Assembly: GCF_016865235.1 (NCBI RefSeq)
Contig: NZ_CP064030.1
Coordinates: 372,001-436,000 of the forward strand
Direction of reading: 5' to 3'
DNA from: Dyella caseinilytica
GTDB taxonomy: Bacteria > Pseudomonadota > Gammaproteobacteria > Xanthomonadales > Rhodanobacteraceae
DNA length: 64,000 bases
The position numbers were made by a program, and so were the translations under genes. Shown here piece after piece: positions 8,490 through 17,298 of this stretch. Numbering within the stretch: the first letter of the stretch is position 1; every line of letters begins with the position of its first letter. The notes under the pieces are model-generated. The model was not told where the DNA came from. It made no database searches and saw nothing but the letters and a program-made list of their open reading frames with translations.

Positions 8490-10378
8490 GAAATGCTGCT
8501 GGCCAATTGCGCTGTTGGCGCAAGTTGCACCTGGACATCGTTGATCGATGCGCGAATGCGTGCGGTGAATACCGATTCCTCGTGATGAACCAGCAGCAAC
8601 TGCTCGGTGGCACGCGTCATGGCGACATACAGCAACCGCGCTTCCAGCGCTTCGTCCTGGCCGAATCTCGGCATCGCGCCAAGGTGGGGAATGATCACTA
8701 CGGGAAATTCCAGGCCCTTGCTGGAGTGCATGCTGACCAGCTTTACGCTGTCTTCGTTGGAAAACAGCGAACTTTTGCCGACGCTGTCGGCAATACGGCT
8801 GGCGATGCCAGCCTGTTGCAGCGCCTGATGAATGTTTTCGCCTTCCCAGTGATTGCGGAAAATCACCGCCATGTCCGATAGCGGTCTTCCACGTGTGTGC
8901 TCCTGGCGGAGGCGATCTAAAACAGTGTGAAGTTCAGCCTTGGCGTTCTCGGTGCGGATCAGTTCCGGCACTGCACCGCGACGTCCTGCGCTCTCCGGTG
9001 CGATCAGCGGTACGCCGTCTTCATCGCCTTGGCGTTCGTCGAGCAGTTCATGGGCAAAACGGCGGGCGACAGAAAGAATTTCCAGCGTGTTGCGATAATT
9101 GATACGAAGAATGGTGGTGCGGCCCTGCGCTTGCACTCCGACACTTTTCCAACTGAACTTCGGGCGATCGGCTTTGCCGTAGATGTTCTGTGCGTCGTCA
9201 TACAGCACCAGCAGTGCGTTGGTGTCCGGATCGACCATCTGCACGATCAAGCGATACCACTCCGGCTTGAAATCGTGGCCTTCGTCGATCAGTACCGCGC
9301 CGTACTGGAAGCGTGGAATGCGGCCATGTTCCACGCCGCTCATCACGCCTTCCACCATCGCTTCGAAGAAACCATCTCCCTGCGGCGGCAGTGGTTCGTG
9401 GTAGGCCTCCAACATCTTCCGGCACCACTTGTGGAAGTTGTAGACCTGCACCTTATCGCTGAGACCGCGCTCACCCATCAACTGATCGAGATGCGCCGCG
9501 AGCGTTTTGTTGTAGCAGAGAATAAGGACCGGCTTGGCCATGGTGCGCGCCAGATGGATCGCGCGATAGCCGAGGATCATCGTTTTGCCGGAGCCCGCTA
9601 CTCCGTGAATGATGCGATGTTCGTCACCCAGTGAGCGTGCTAGCTGTTCCTGTTGCGTGTCCATCACGCGGATCAGATCCGGAATGGCGATCGGCGTGGT
9701 GGCTTCCGGCTCGCTGTCGTAGGGTAGGCCGAATTGGCCTTCGCCCCATTCCACACGCAGCTCCGGGAACATGTGCCAGCGGATGCGATCGATCTGCGGC
9801 AAGGTAAGCGCACAGGGAAACGATTGCTGGAACATGGCCCACAACTGTTCCTGAAGGGCTTCTGCATCGACGGTTTCATACATCTCGTCGCGGCAGATCA
9901 CCATGTGGGCCGGAATCACTTCATCCAGATGGCCGTCGACGAATTGCTTGCGGCTGATACTGCTGAGCACCACTCCGTATGCCCAGGGCATGATCAGATG
10001 CCCTTCATGCCGATGCCCGGGCAGGTGGCGCAGCGCTGGATCACGCTCCAGCATCACCTTGATTTCCAGTGCGTAAGCGCGTGCTTGCAGTAGCGGATTA
10101 TGCGTCTTGACGGCACCTTGGCCAGTGATCAGCGTGAACTGGGTCTTGTCGGCGCCGGTGATGGTTTCCGGTTTCCAGTCTTTGACTTCCAGTACCAACA
10201 AGCCGCGGCGTGGATGAAAGACGACGAAATCGGGCCGGCTTTGCCGCGGGCCGATCGGTACGTCGTACCACAGTAGGTAATCGTCTTCGAGCTTCTGCTC
10301 CAACCGTTCGGAAAGGCGCTTCTCACCAGCCTGCATGCGCGCCAGGCAGCTATTGCGGGTAGGGATCAGTTTCGCCAT
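8486..10378 (-). CDS. NERD-domain superfamily 1 DNA helicase
   Basis: 630 aa. The N-terminus (about 15-125) is a NERD nuclease-related domain with the PD-(D/E)xK-like signature RPDFVVFHPRRGLLVLEVKD. A UvrD/Rep-type helicase follows, with Walker A GVAGSGKTMIL (about 245), Walker B VLIDEGHDF (about 355), motif IV region ILRINYRNT, motif V MHSSKGLEFPVVIIP and motif VI LLYVAMTRATEQLLL. All helicase motifs look intact. NERD-helicases are found in housekeeping and defence-associated settings and act on DNA; no partner gene is adjacent here. It is convergent with the MFS gene. Confidence 0.88.
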   Translation of the reverse strand: MAKLIPTRNSCLARMQAGEKRLSERLEQKLEDDYLLWYDVPIGPRQSRPDFVVFHPRRGLLVLEVKDWKPETITGADKTQFTLITGQGAVKTHNPLLQARAYALEIKVMLERDPALRHLPGHRHEGHLIMPWAYGVVLSSISRKQFVDGHLDEVIPAHMVICRDEMYETVDAEALQEQLWAMFQQSFPCALTLPQIDRIRWHMFPELRVEWGEGQFGLPYDSEPEATTPIAIPDLIRVMDTQQEQLARSLGDEHRIIHGVAGSGKTMILGYRAIHLARTMAKPVLILCYNKTLAAHLDQLMGERGLSDKVQVYNFHKWCRKMLEAYHEPLPPQGDGFFEAMVEGVMSGVEHGRIPRFQYGAVLIDEGHDFKPEWYRLIVQMVDPDTNALLVLYDDAQNIYGKADRPKFSWKSVGVQAQGRTTILRINYRNTLEILSVARRFAHELLDERQGDEDGVPLIAPESAGRRGAVPELIRTENAKAELHTVLDRLRQEHTRGRPLSDMAVIFRNHWEGENIHQALQQAGIASRIADSVGKSSLFSNEDSVKLVSMHSSKGLEFPVVIIPHLGAMPRFGQDEALEARLLYVAMTRATEQLLLVHHEESVFTARIRASINDVQVQLAPTAQLASSIS

Positions 10379-10497
10379 CGATTGCGGTCCCTGCCTTGGT
10401 TGGGGGCGCCCGTTACGCCATCATCATATGGGAATATCGCGAAACTTCAGCCTGTCGCTCCCGGCGGGCCGGATCAGGCTTGCTCCGGGTGAGGAGG

Positions 10498-11085
10498 TCA
10501 ACCGTCGGTATGCGGGGCAGGGTCGCGCTCCAGCCAGCGGCGTTCCAGCCAATGCGCGGCGCCCGTCACAATCAGTGCACAGGCAATACCGAGGGTGACT
10601 TCGCCCAGGCGCGTCAGCGCCACCGTCCAGAACGAACCTTCATGCGGCACCAGCATCACGATAGTGGCTGTGGTGGCGCTCAGCTTGCCGGCGTTGCCGA
10701 CGTTGAAGCACCAACACAGCACGATCACAGCGACCATCGTGCCGGCGTAGCACAGATAGTTGTCGCCGATCAGATAGGTGGCGGCAATCGCAACGGCCGC
10801 GCCTATCGCCGCGCCGATGACCTGGTCGCGCGATGAATTGCGTGTGTCGATATACGTTTGTTGCGTGACGGAGATTGCCGTGAGCGCGGCCCAGAACGCT
10901 TGTTGCGTATGCAGCAGCAAGCCCAGCTCGTAACCCAGGCTGGCGCTGGCTAAAGCCTGCAGGCCCATCGACAGGCCTTTGAGTAAGCGATGCCCCCAGG
11001 GCATGCGCTTGTAAATCTGCGCCAACTGCTGCTGGACGCTGCTGAGTTGGCGGGCACTATCGCGAATCGGATGTCGTTCGCTCAT
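10498..11085 (-). CDS. FUSC-family (fusaric acid resistance-like) membrane protein
   Basis: 195 aa starting at the ATG at 11085 (MSERHPIRDSARQL). A longer frame to 11199 runs back into uvrD and is less likely. A hydrophilic N-terminus of about 45 residues is followed by six hydrophobic helices, including FWAALTAISVTQQTYIDTRN and GAAIGAAVAIAATYLIGDNY. This is the pattern of FUSC/aromatic-acid exporter-type domains (half-size, without the soluble domain). It starts 13 bases after the uvrD stop, so the two may be co-transcribed. Function is predicted export or a membrane role; substrate unknown. Confidence 0.7.
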   Translation of the reverse strand: MSERHPIRDSARQLSSVQQQLAQIYKRMPWGHRLLKGLSMGLQALASASLGYELGLLLHTQQAFWAALTAISVTQQTYIDTRNSSRDQVIGAAIGAAVAIAATYLIGDNYLCYAGTMVAVIVLCWCFNVGNAGKLSATTATIVMLVPHEGSFWTVALTRLGEVTLGIACALIVTGAAHWLERRWLERDPAPHTDG

Positions 11086-11098
11086 CGTGTTTTTTCGC

Positions 11099-13402
11099 CT
11101 ATAGCGGAGTGAGATTGGCGTAGGCGGCGACCAGCCATTTGCTACCAGCGCTTTCGAAATTGACCTGCAGACGCGTATGCGCGCCACTGCCTTCGGCACT
11201 GATCACCACGCCTTCGCCAAAGGTAGGGTGGTTCACGCGCTGGCCAAGTTTCACCGGTAGATCTTCCTTGAGCGATGGTGCAGGTTCGGCGAAGCGGCCC
11301 GCATACAACGGACGGCTGACCTGCACGCGCGGACGCACTTCATCGATCAGCGAGGGAGGAATTTCACCCAGAAAACGTGAAGGGCGGGCGAGCATTTCAG
11401 TGCCGTGCATGCGGCGCGATTCGGCATGCGTGATCACCAGCCGCTCGCGTGCGCGGGTGATGCCGACGTAGGCGAGGCGTCGTTCTTCTTCCAGGCGGCC
11501 TTCGTCTTCCACTGAACGCTGGCTGGGAAACAAGCCTTCTTCCACGCCAACCAGGAACACCAGTGGAAACTCCAGGCCCTTGGCGGAGTGCAGTGTCATC
11601 AATTGCACGCAGTTGTCCCAGGATTCGCCCTGGCCTTCACCGGCTTCCAGCGCGGCGTGCGACAGGAAGGCGGGGAGTTCGCTCAAGCCCGCTTCGATAT
11701 CGTCGGGCGTCATTTCGAAGCGGCTGGCCACGTTGACCAACTCGTCCAGGTTTTCCACGCGCGATTCGGCGTTGCCGCGACTGTCTTTTTCGTAGAACTC
11801 GCGCAAGCCGGATTGCACGATGGCGTGGTCGATTTGTTCGGCGAGGGGGAGTGCGTCGCTCCCCTCACCCTTCGGGAGAGGGGCCGGGGGTGAGGGTTCG
11901 GGCGGAGCGAGCAAAGGCTGACTCGCGACATCCGGCAAGTTCGCACCCTCACCCCAACCCCTCTCCCGGGAGGAGAGGGCCTGAAACGTGCGCGCCATAT
12001 CTTCAATCATGGCCAGAAAACTCTTCACCGCGTTCTTTGCACGCCCAGCCAGTTCGGTGCCGGTGCCAAGCTCGTTCAACGCGGCCTCCCACATCGATAT
12101 GCCTTCACTGCGTGCACGCCGCCGCAACACATCCAGTGTGCGATCACCGATGCCACGTGGCGGCGTATTCACCGCGCGCTCGAACGCGGCATCGTCATGG
12201 GGATTGGCAGTGAGACGCAGGTAGGACAGCGCATCCTTGATTTCCGCACGCTCGAAGAAGCGCAAGCCGCCGTAGACCCGATAGGGCACATCGTGCTGAA
12301 TCAATTGCTCTTCGAAGTTGCGTGATTGTGCGTTGGAGCGATAAAGAATGGCGCAATCCTTCGCATCGCCATGCTCGGCGATGTATTCACGGATGCGTTC
12401 GATGACGAAGCGTGCTTCGTCCTGTTCGTTGTAGGCGGCGTATACGGCAATGTGTTCGCCCTCGTCGCCGGCCGTCCATAGCTGCTTGCCAAGGCGGTTG
12501 CCGTTGCGTTCGATCACGCTGTTGGCGGCTTTCAGGATGTTCGAGGTGGAGCGATAGTTTTGCTCCAGCTTGATCGTGCGTGCGCCCGGGAAATCGCGTA
12601 GAAACTGCTGCACATTTTCCACTTTTGCGCCGCGCCAGCCGTAGATGGACTGGTCGTCGTCGCCCACCACGAAAACCTTGCCGGTTTGACCGGCGAGTAC
12701 GCGAATCCATGCGTATTGCAACGCGTTGGTATCCTGGAATTCATCCACGAGCAGATGACGCCAGCGTTGCTGGTAATGCTCCAGGATCGCCGGCTGCTTC
12801 AGCCACAGCTCGTGCGCGCGCAGCAGCAGCTCGGCAAAATCGACCAGGCCGGCGCGGCGGCAGGCGTCCTCGTAAGCCTGGTAGATCTGCACCAGCGTGT
12901 GCGTGACGGGATGGTGCCCGTGTTCGATATTTTCCGGGCGCTTGCCTTCGTCTTTCCAGCTATTGATCTGCCACGTGGCTTGACGCGGAGGAAAGCGCGC
13001 TTCATCCAGGCCCAGGCCCGCGACCACTCGCTTGATCAGGCGTTGCTGATCGTCGGCATCGAGAATCTGGAAACTTTCCGGCAAGCCGGCTTCACGCCAG
13101 TGACGACGCAGCAAGCGATGCGCGATGCCGTGGAAGGTGCCGACGGTAAGACCTTGCGTGCCACCTGGAATCAGGTTGTCCAGACGCGCACGCATCTCGC
13201 CTGCGGCCTTATTGGTAAAGGTGACGGCGAGAATCGCCCACGGTGGCACATGGTCGACCTGGCTGAGCCAGCCAATGCGATGCGTGAGCACGCGCGTCTT
13301 GCCGGAACCGGCGCCGGCGAGGACCAGATAGTGGCCGGGTGGCGCACAGACAGCTTCGCGTTGTGCGTCGTTGAGCGAATCGATCAGGTAGGAGACATCC
13401 AT
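11099..13402 (-). CDS. uvrD: DNA helicase II
   Basis: UvrD unwinds DNA in nucleotide-excision and mismatch repair. The start MDVSYLIDSLNDAQREAVCA matches the UvrD N-terminus. Walker A is LAGAGSGKTRVLTHR, followed by AVTFTNKAAGEMRARL, LLVDEFQDTN, DDDQSIYGWRGA, EQNYRSTSNIL, LMTLHSAKGLEFPLVFLVG and LAYVGITRARERL, so all helicase motifs are present. The protein is 767 aa, about 45 more than the roughly 720 of E. coli UvrD. The excess is a Pro/Gly/Glu-rich insert (about residues 475-515) in the 2B subdomain that comes from a palindromic DNA repeat (11859-11981). Confidence 0.95.
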   Translation of the reverse strand: MDVSYLIDSLNDAQREAVCAPPGHYLVLAGAGSGKTRVLTHRIGWLSQVDHVPPWAILAVTFTNKAAGEMRARLDNLIPGGTQGLTVGTFHGIAHRLLRRHWREAGLPESFQILDADDQQRLIKRVVAGLGLDEARFPPRQATWQINSWKDEGKRPENIEHGHHPVTHTLVQIYQAYEDACRRAGLVDFAELLLRAHELWLKQPAILEHYQQRWRHLLVDEFQDTNALQYAWIRVLAGQTGKVFVVGDDDQSIYGWRGAKVENVQQFLRDFPGARTIKLEQNYRSTSNILKAANSVIERNGNRLGKQLWTAGDEGEHIAVYAAYNEQDEARFVIERIREYIAEHGDAKDCAILYRSNAQSRNFEEQLIQHDVPYRVYGGLRFFERAEIKDALSYLRLTANPHDDAAFERAVNTPPRGIGDRTLDVLRRRARSEGISMWEAALNELGTGTELAGRAKNAVKSFLAMIEDMARTFQALSSRERGWGEGANLPDVASQPLLAPPEPSPPAPLPKGEGSDALPLAEQIDHAIVQSGLREFYEKDSRGNAESRVENLDELVNVASRFEMTPDDIEAGLSELPAFLSHAALEAGEGQGESWDNCVQLMTLHSAKGLEFPLVFLVGVEEGLFPSQRSVEDEGRLEEERRLAYVGITRARERLVITHAESRRMHGTEMLARPSRFLGEIPPSLIDEVRPRVQVSRPLYAGRFAEPAPSLKEDLPVKLGQRVNHPTFGEGVVISAEGSGAHTRLQVNFESAGSKWLVAAYANLTPL
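11859..11981. repeat. Palindromic 'ccctcaccc...gggtgaggg' repeat inside uvrD
   Basis: Inverted arms around 11862-11897 and 11944-11981 share the core gggagagggg..ggggtgaggg, and each arm is itself partly palindromic. The length is a multiple of three and the minus-strand reading is open (giving ...PSPPAPLPKGEGS...), so the repeat extends UvrD in frame. The same 'ctctccc/gggtgaggg' vocabulary occurs in intergenic hairpins at 47652-47684 and 51199-51229. Confidence 0.75.
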
Positions 13403-13464
13403 TTATGGGATTGTAGCCGCTGTGGGCCGGATGATCCCCGTTACCGTGACTTCCTATGAACCCT

Positions 13465-13553
13465 CATGGGCGTCATTCCCGCGAAAGCGGGAATCCATCT
13501 TGCACTTACGCACCGAAAAATGGATTCCCGCTTTCGCGGGAATGACGCCCATG
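13465..13553. repeat. REP-like palindromic repeat, copy 1 (long form)
   Basis: Intergenic between uvrD and a small membrane-protein gene. The arm catgggcgtcattcccgcga appears again in inverted orientation ending at 13553. Each arm also contains its own hairpin (cccgcgaaagcggg). It is the same family as the repeats at 17172, 47719, 54461 and 55766. Confidence 0.85.
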
Positions 13554-13579
13554 CAAGATTGGGTTGCGCGAGGATGGTT

Positions 13580-13798
13580 TCAGCGCTTGGAGAACATGCC
13601 GCCCAGCGCGAGCAAGGCGCCTACCACAATGCCTGCAATACCCATCCACTCGGGAAAGGCTTTTTGGTGGGTTGCAGTGAGCTTGGCCGAACCGAGCTGG
13701 AAGACGGTATCGGTTTCCGTATAGCCACCGTGGCCGAAGATGACCCACAGGCCACCGACCAGCAGTGCGACACCGACAATGAACAGGATGGCGCGCAT
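13580..13798 (-). CDS. Small two-helix membrane protein (DUF3185-like)
   Basis: 72 aa with an N-terminal helix (MRAILFIVGVALLVGGLWVI), a polar periplasmic loop (about residues 24-48) and a C-terminal helix (GIAGIVVGALLALGGMF) ending in FSKR. The layout resembles the DUF3185-type small membrane proteins of proteobacteria, but I cannot confirm membership. It stands alone between two repeats and the porin gene. Confidence 0.6.
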   Translation of the reverse strand: MRAILFIVGVALLVGGLWVIFGHGGYTETDTVFQLGSAKLTATHQKAFPEWMGIAGIVVGALLALGGMFSKR

Positions 13799-13957
13799 GA
13801 ATTGCTCCGTGTAAAGGAATAGGCCCGATCATAGGTGGCGCGCCAGGCGGAAGGAAGGCCGTGCAGGCGGCCTTCCTCAGCGTTGTTTCATGATCGCCTG
13901 GAATGTGTCGCCGATCATCGTTTCTGCGCTGAACGATGTAGCCAAGACATAAAACAA

Positions 13958-15529
13958 TCAGAAGACAAAGCGGGCGCCGATGGTCGGAGCAAGGTTGTTG
14001 TCGTGGTAATAGGGCACGCCGGGGCCGTGAGGAATGGCGATGGCCAGACCGCCGGTCACATCGGAATACGCGACACCCGCATAAGCGTCGAAACGCTTGG
14101 TAAAGTGATGATCCACGTACAGCGACACCTCGTTGAGGGTGCCTCCGCAGGAACTGCGGTATCCGGCAGTTGGTGAGCAGGTCGACGGAATACGGAAGTT
14201 ATTTTGCAGCTCGTGGTAGTAGGACAGCGTGATATCGGTTTGGCTGTCGAAGGCGTATTTCACGCCTGTCCACCAGACCTGCACGACTTTGGGAGAATCG
14301 AGATTGTTGTCTTCGACGCCGCTCAGAACATAATCGCCCTGCGCCGTGGCGCCCACGCCTAGGGGATTCGTGGGATTCATCTGCCGGATGTGCTCGTAGC
14401 CGACAAAGAATTTGAACGGGTCCAAAATATATTTGGCAGCACCCATGATGGCGCTGTTGTTGGTGACGATGCCGTACTCGGTGTTAGCCATCCCGATCAG
14501 ATTGGCGCCGGTGATGGGATTTGTGTTGATGCTGTTGAGGGTCGACTGATAAGGCTGCGTCGGACTATCAGGCCCCAGTAGCGGATTGAGTACGCTGATC
14601 GCCTGGTCGACATGCTGGTAGACGATATCACCGGAGAACTTGTCGTAGGTTCCGCCAACATCGAATCCATAGGCGGTGTTATGCGGGTTTTCCGGCGTGC
14701 AGGTGGCGGCAGTCCACGTGGAGGCGGCGGAGTAACAGCCGCCCTGACCATCGGTGAATTTATACATCGCGCCGAAATGAATCGGTCCATAGGTGAGGCG
14801 ATATTTCAGGGCGTTGTCCCAACGCGTGTCCTGAGTGTCGCCACCACCGGCCATCAGGCCGTTATAGCCAATGAACGAAAAGGAATACGCGCCGCCGGCA
14901 GGATCGTATAGGAGCATCGCATCGGTGCCGAGCGCGCGTTGACGGCCGAACGTGAGCGTGCCGAAATCCACTGACGATATGCCACCATAGATTTCGTCGT
15001 TGAACACTTGGCCTGCGCGCGCACCGTCTCCGGCAAACGAATAGGTGTCCCTGGCGCGGCCTGCGTTGATGGTGTTCGTGGCAGCTAAGTTGGCAAGGTG
15101 GAAAGACTGCGGATTAAAGCCAGTCGACGCGTTGAACACGACGGACCAGCCGTCTACCACCTGCTCCTTGGCCCTGATGCCTAGACTCGTTTGTGACAGG
15201 TTGTTCGGCGCAACGAGGAATCGAGACTTATTGCCGTTGCGGTTGACCAGCGATTCGCCTTCATAGTTAAAGCCGTTCTCCGGTAAGCCATGGCTTACCC
15301 AACCCACACCGATGTCATAGGCGCCATACAAGGTGATGCCGTGCCACGTCAGCGGGCAATCGGTGGCGAAGAATTCCTGGGTGCTCGTGCAGGCTGCGGG
15401 GGTGGGTGCAGCAGCCGGAGCCGGTTCGGTGGCTGGCGCATCGGCAGCGCTCGACCCATCAGCCTGTGCGGTGATGCTGGTGGTCATCAACGCAACAACC
15501 ATACTGGCAACTATCCATCTCTTCAGCAT
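13958..15529 (-). CDS. Gram-negative porin (trimeric-type, Porin_4-like)
   Basis: 523 aa from the ATG at 15529, chosen for its GGGGAG Shine-Dalgarno and clean signal peptide (MLKRWIVASMVVALMTTSIT, cleaved at AQA-D). The mature part begins with a low-complexity Ala/Pro linker. Barrel sequence follows: LTWHGITLYGAYDIGVGWVS, the loop-3-type segment GGISSVDFGTLTFGRQRALG, and the terminal GARFVF, ending in Phe as outer-membrane barrels do. It forms a general or selective diffusion pore in the outer membrane. It is 65 bases downstream of the molybdopterin-domain gene on the same strand. Confidence 0.88.
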   Translation of the reverse strand: MLKRWIVASMVVALMTTSITAQADGSSAADAPATEPAPAAAPTPAACTSTQEFFATDCPLTWHGITLYGAYDIGVGWVSHGLPENGFNYEGESLVNRNGNKSRFLVAPNNLSQTSLGIRAKEQVVDGWSVVFNASTGFNPQSFHLANLAATNTINAGRARDTYSFAGDGARAGQVFNDEIYGGISSVDFGTLTFGRQRALGTDAMLLYDPAGGAYSFSFIGYNGLMAGGGDTQDTRWDNALKYRLTYGPIHFGAMYKFTDGQGGCYSAASTWTAATCTPENPHNTAYGFDVGGTYDKFSGDIVYQHVDQAISVLNPLLGPDSPTQPYQSTLNSINTNPITGANLIGMANTEYGIVTNNSAIMGAAKYILDPFKFFVGYEHIRQMNPTNPLGVGATAQGDYVLSGVEDNNLDSPKVVQVWWTGVKYAFDSQTDITLSYYHELQNNFRIPSTCSPTAGYRSSCGGTLNEVSLYVDHHFTKRFDAYAGVAYSDVTGGLAIAIPHGPGVPYYHDNNLAPTIGARFVF

Positions 15530-15594
15530 GCGGAAGTCTCCCCGTGAGTGCGTGGCGAAACGCAATCACCGTCTGCGTGGTTATGGAAAATGGA

Positions 15595-16164
15595 TCAAGG
15601 TGACGGCGTGGTGCTGTTGATCACCTCAATCGTTGTGACGTTGCGTATCCAACGTGCGGGCCGTTTGTCGCCAGGCACGACGATGCGATAAGGCCCATCC
15701 TTGGCAATGGGATGACCATCTTGCGTGTCAGCCAACATCACCTGTTCGTTGCCGAGCATGGGATCCAGTTCGGCAAGGCTGAAAACCACCTGATAATGAT
15801 CCGTGGCGGTAATGCGCACGATCGTGGTCATGCCGTGTCCGCGCAGTTGTTCGCCGCTGGGCGCGCCGGCGTGTTGCAAGATGTCTTCGAGGGACACGCC
15901 TTGCCAGTGGGTGGCAGGTTCGTGATGAATGGCTGGCGTGTCGGCACGGGTGAGCGGCATCGCGGTCAAGGTGTTGTGATCGAGTACGACCGGAGGTTTG
16001 CCGTCGACCAGTACACGCAGGGTTGGTGAGGTCGGTGTCGCTGTTTGCGCCGTGACGCTGAAAACGGGCAGTGCAAGACAGCCGGTCAGCAGCGCTGTCA
16101 CCTTGATCAGCCTGAATGCGCGGCGCCATCGCCGGATGGAGGTGCATCCGCTTCCGAAGAGCAT
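15595..16164 (-). CDS. Exported molybdopterin-binding domain protein (sulfite-oxidase-like fold)
   Basis: 189 aa. A long basic N-region (RRWRRAFRLIK) is followed by a hydrophobic segment and a signal cleavage region (LPVFSVTAQ). The rest matches a short stand-alone oxidoreductase molybdopterin-binding domain, with segments THWQGVSLEDILQHAG, YQVVFSLAELDPML and GPYRIVVPGDKRPARWIRNV. It is too small for a full YedY or sulfite oxidase. The link to molybdenum is reinforced by the ModE box 29 bp upstream and modE just beyond. I cannot tell whether cofactor is actually bound, and the cysteine ligand typical of the family is not evident. Confidence 0.75.
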   Translation of the reverse strand: MLFGSGCTSIRRWRRAFRLIKVTALLTGCLALPVFSVTAQTATPTSPTLRVLVDGKPPVVLDHNTLTAMPLTRADTPAIHHEPATHWQGVSLEDILQHAGAPSGEQLRGHGMTTIVRITATDHYQVVFSLAELDPMLGNEQVMLADTQDGHPIAKDGPYRIVVPGDKRPARWIRNVTTIEVINSTTPSP

Positions 16165-16192
16165 CTGACTTCATCCCCGCGCCCGTTCAGGG

Positions 16193-16216
16193 CGTTATGA
16201 GGTCGAGTATATGACG
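16193..16216 (-). promoter_or_regulatory. ModE operator
   Basis: The 24-base site at 16193-16216 begins cgttatga, has ggtcgag in the middle and ends tatatgacg. It agrees at 17 of 24 positions with the E. coli modA operator as I recall it (cgttat...cataacg). It lies 29 bp upstream of the molybdopterin-domain gene and 44 bp downstream of the modE stop, so ModE very probably controls this gene in response to molybdate. Confidence 0.7.
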
Positions 16217-16259
16217 AACCACGGGGATGTCGGTGGACGGATTGTGACGGGGTTTGGCG

Positions 16260-17054
16260 TTACCGGCTCGTGCCCAGAATCACGCTGGATGCCTTCACGA
16301 TTGCCACCACCGCGGTACCTTCCTGCAGGCCCAGCGCCGTGGCGCTTTCGGAGGTGATGACCGCGCCCATCACGTTTCCGCCGCTCAGCCGGATGCGTAT
16401 GTCGGCATTCACGGGTCCCAGCGTGACATGGGTGACGGTGCCAGGAAATTGATTGCGCGCCGACAGATGCAAATCCTGATCGGCCAATGCGACCAACACG
16501 GATGATGCCTTGATCAGCGCGATGGCTTCGCTGCCGACTTCCAGTCCGAGGTCTTGCGTGCTTTCACTGGTGAGCGTGGCGACGACATGCTCACCGCCGG
16601 GAAGTGCCAGTTCGACGGTGTCGTTGACCACGCCTTTGTGAATCGTGACGACGCGGCCGGCCAATTGATTGCGTGCGCTGGTGCGGAACATAAGGCTCCT
16701 TATCAGCTGGATGTCGGCGGCCGGGGCGTCGGCCAGCGTTTCGAATTGCTCAAGGAAACGGCGGTGAATGTCTTCGAGTGCGGCGAAGGCTTCGATCAGG
16801 CGTAATCCACGCTCCGTCAGCTGTGTGCCGCCGCCGCCCTTGCCACCGGCCATGCGTGTGACCAGCGGTTCGTCCGCCAGATTGTTCATGGCATCGATCA
16901 CGTCCCAGGCGCCCTTGTAGCTCATGCCAACGGCGCGGGCGGCGGCGGTGATCGATCCGGTTTCGCCGATTTTTGCCAGCAAGGTGATGCGATCGGCACC
17001 ACCTAGCATTTGATCACCGGCTTGCAGCGAAAGCATGCCTTTGAGCTTGAACAT
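16260..17054 (-). CDS. modE: Molybdate-responsive regulator ModE
   Basis: 264 aa. A LysR-like winged helix at residues 15-85 (ITLLAKIGETGSITAAARAV, SYKGAWDVIDAMNNL) ends in the ModE-typical glycine-rich wing AGGKGGGGTQLTERG. Two TOBE/MOP molybdate-binding domains follow (about 125-190 and 197-262), each starting SARNQ and ending VIKASSV/IVKASSV. This is full-length ModE architecture. It sits upstream of a molybdopterin-domain gene with a ModE box between them. No modABC transporter is present in the window. Confidence 0.95.
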   Translation of the reverse strand: MFKLKGMLSLQAGDQMLGGADRITLLAKIGETGSITAAARAVGMSYKGAWDVIDAMNNLADEPLVTRMAGGKGGGGTQLTERGLRLIEAFAALEDIHRRFLEQFETLADAPAADIQLIRSLMFRTSARNQLAGRVVTIHKGVVNDTVELALPGGEHVVATLTSESTQDLGLEVGSEAIALIKASSVLVALADQDLHLSARNQFPGTVTHVTLGPVNADIRIRLSGGNVMGAVITSESATALGLQEGTAVVAIVKASSVILGTSR

Positions 17055-17171
17055 GGTCCACCCGGCTCGTCATGGCGTGGGGCGAGTCTAGCTAAAGGTG
17101 GGTGTGAGCGGCAGGTGATCGAGGTCACCTGCTCAGATGCTCAAGTTGCCGTTGCACTCGATTCTTCCTCG

Positions 17172-17243
17172 CCGTCATTCCGGCGAAGGCCGGAATCCAT
17201 GCTTCGAACTGGCGATGGATTCCGGCCTTCGCCGGAATGACGG
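17172..17243. repeat. REP-like palindromic repeat, copy 2
   Basis: Inverted arms ccgtcattccggcgaaggcc and its complement ending at 17243, each arm with an internal hairpin. Located between modE and the HMG-CoA synthase-like gene. Confidence 0.88.
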
Positions 17244-17298
17244 TGAGGAGATCGTCGGCTTATCCGCGAGATTTACCGTTTACCTTTTTTGCAAAAAA

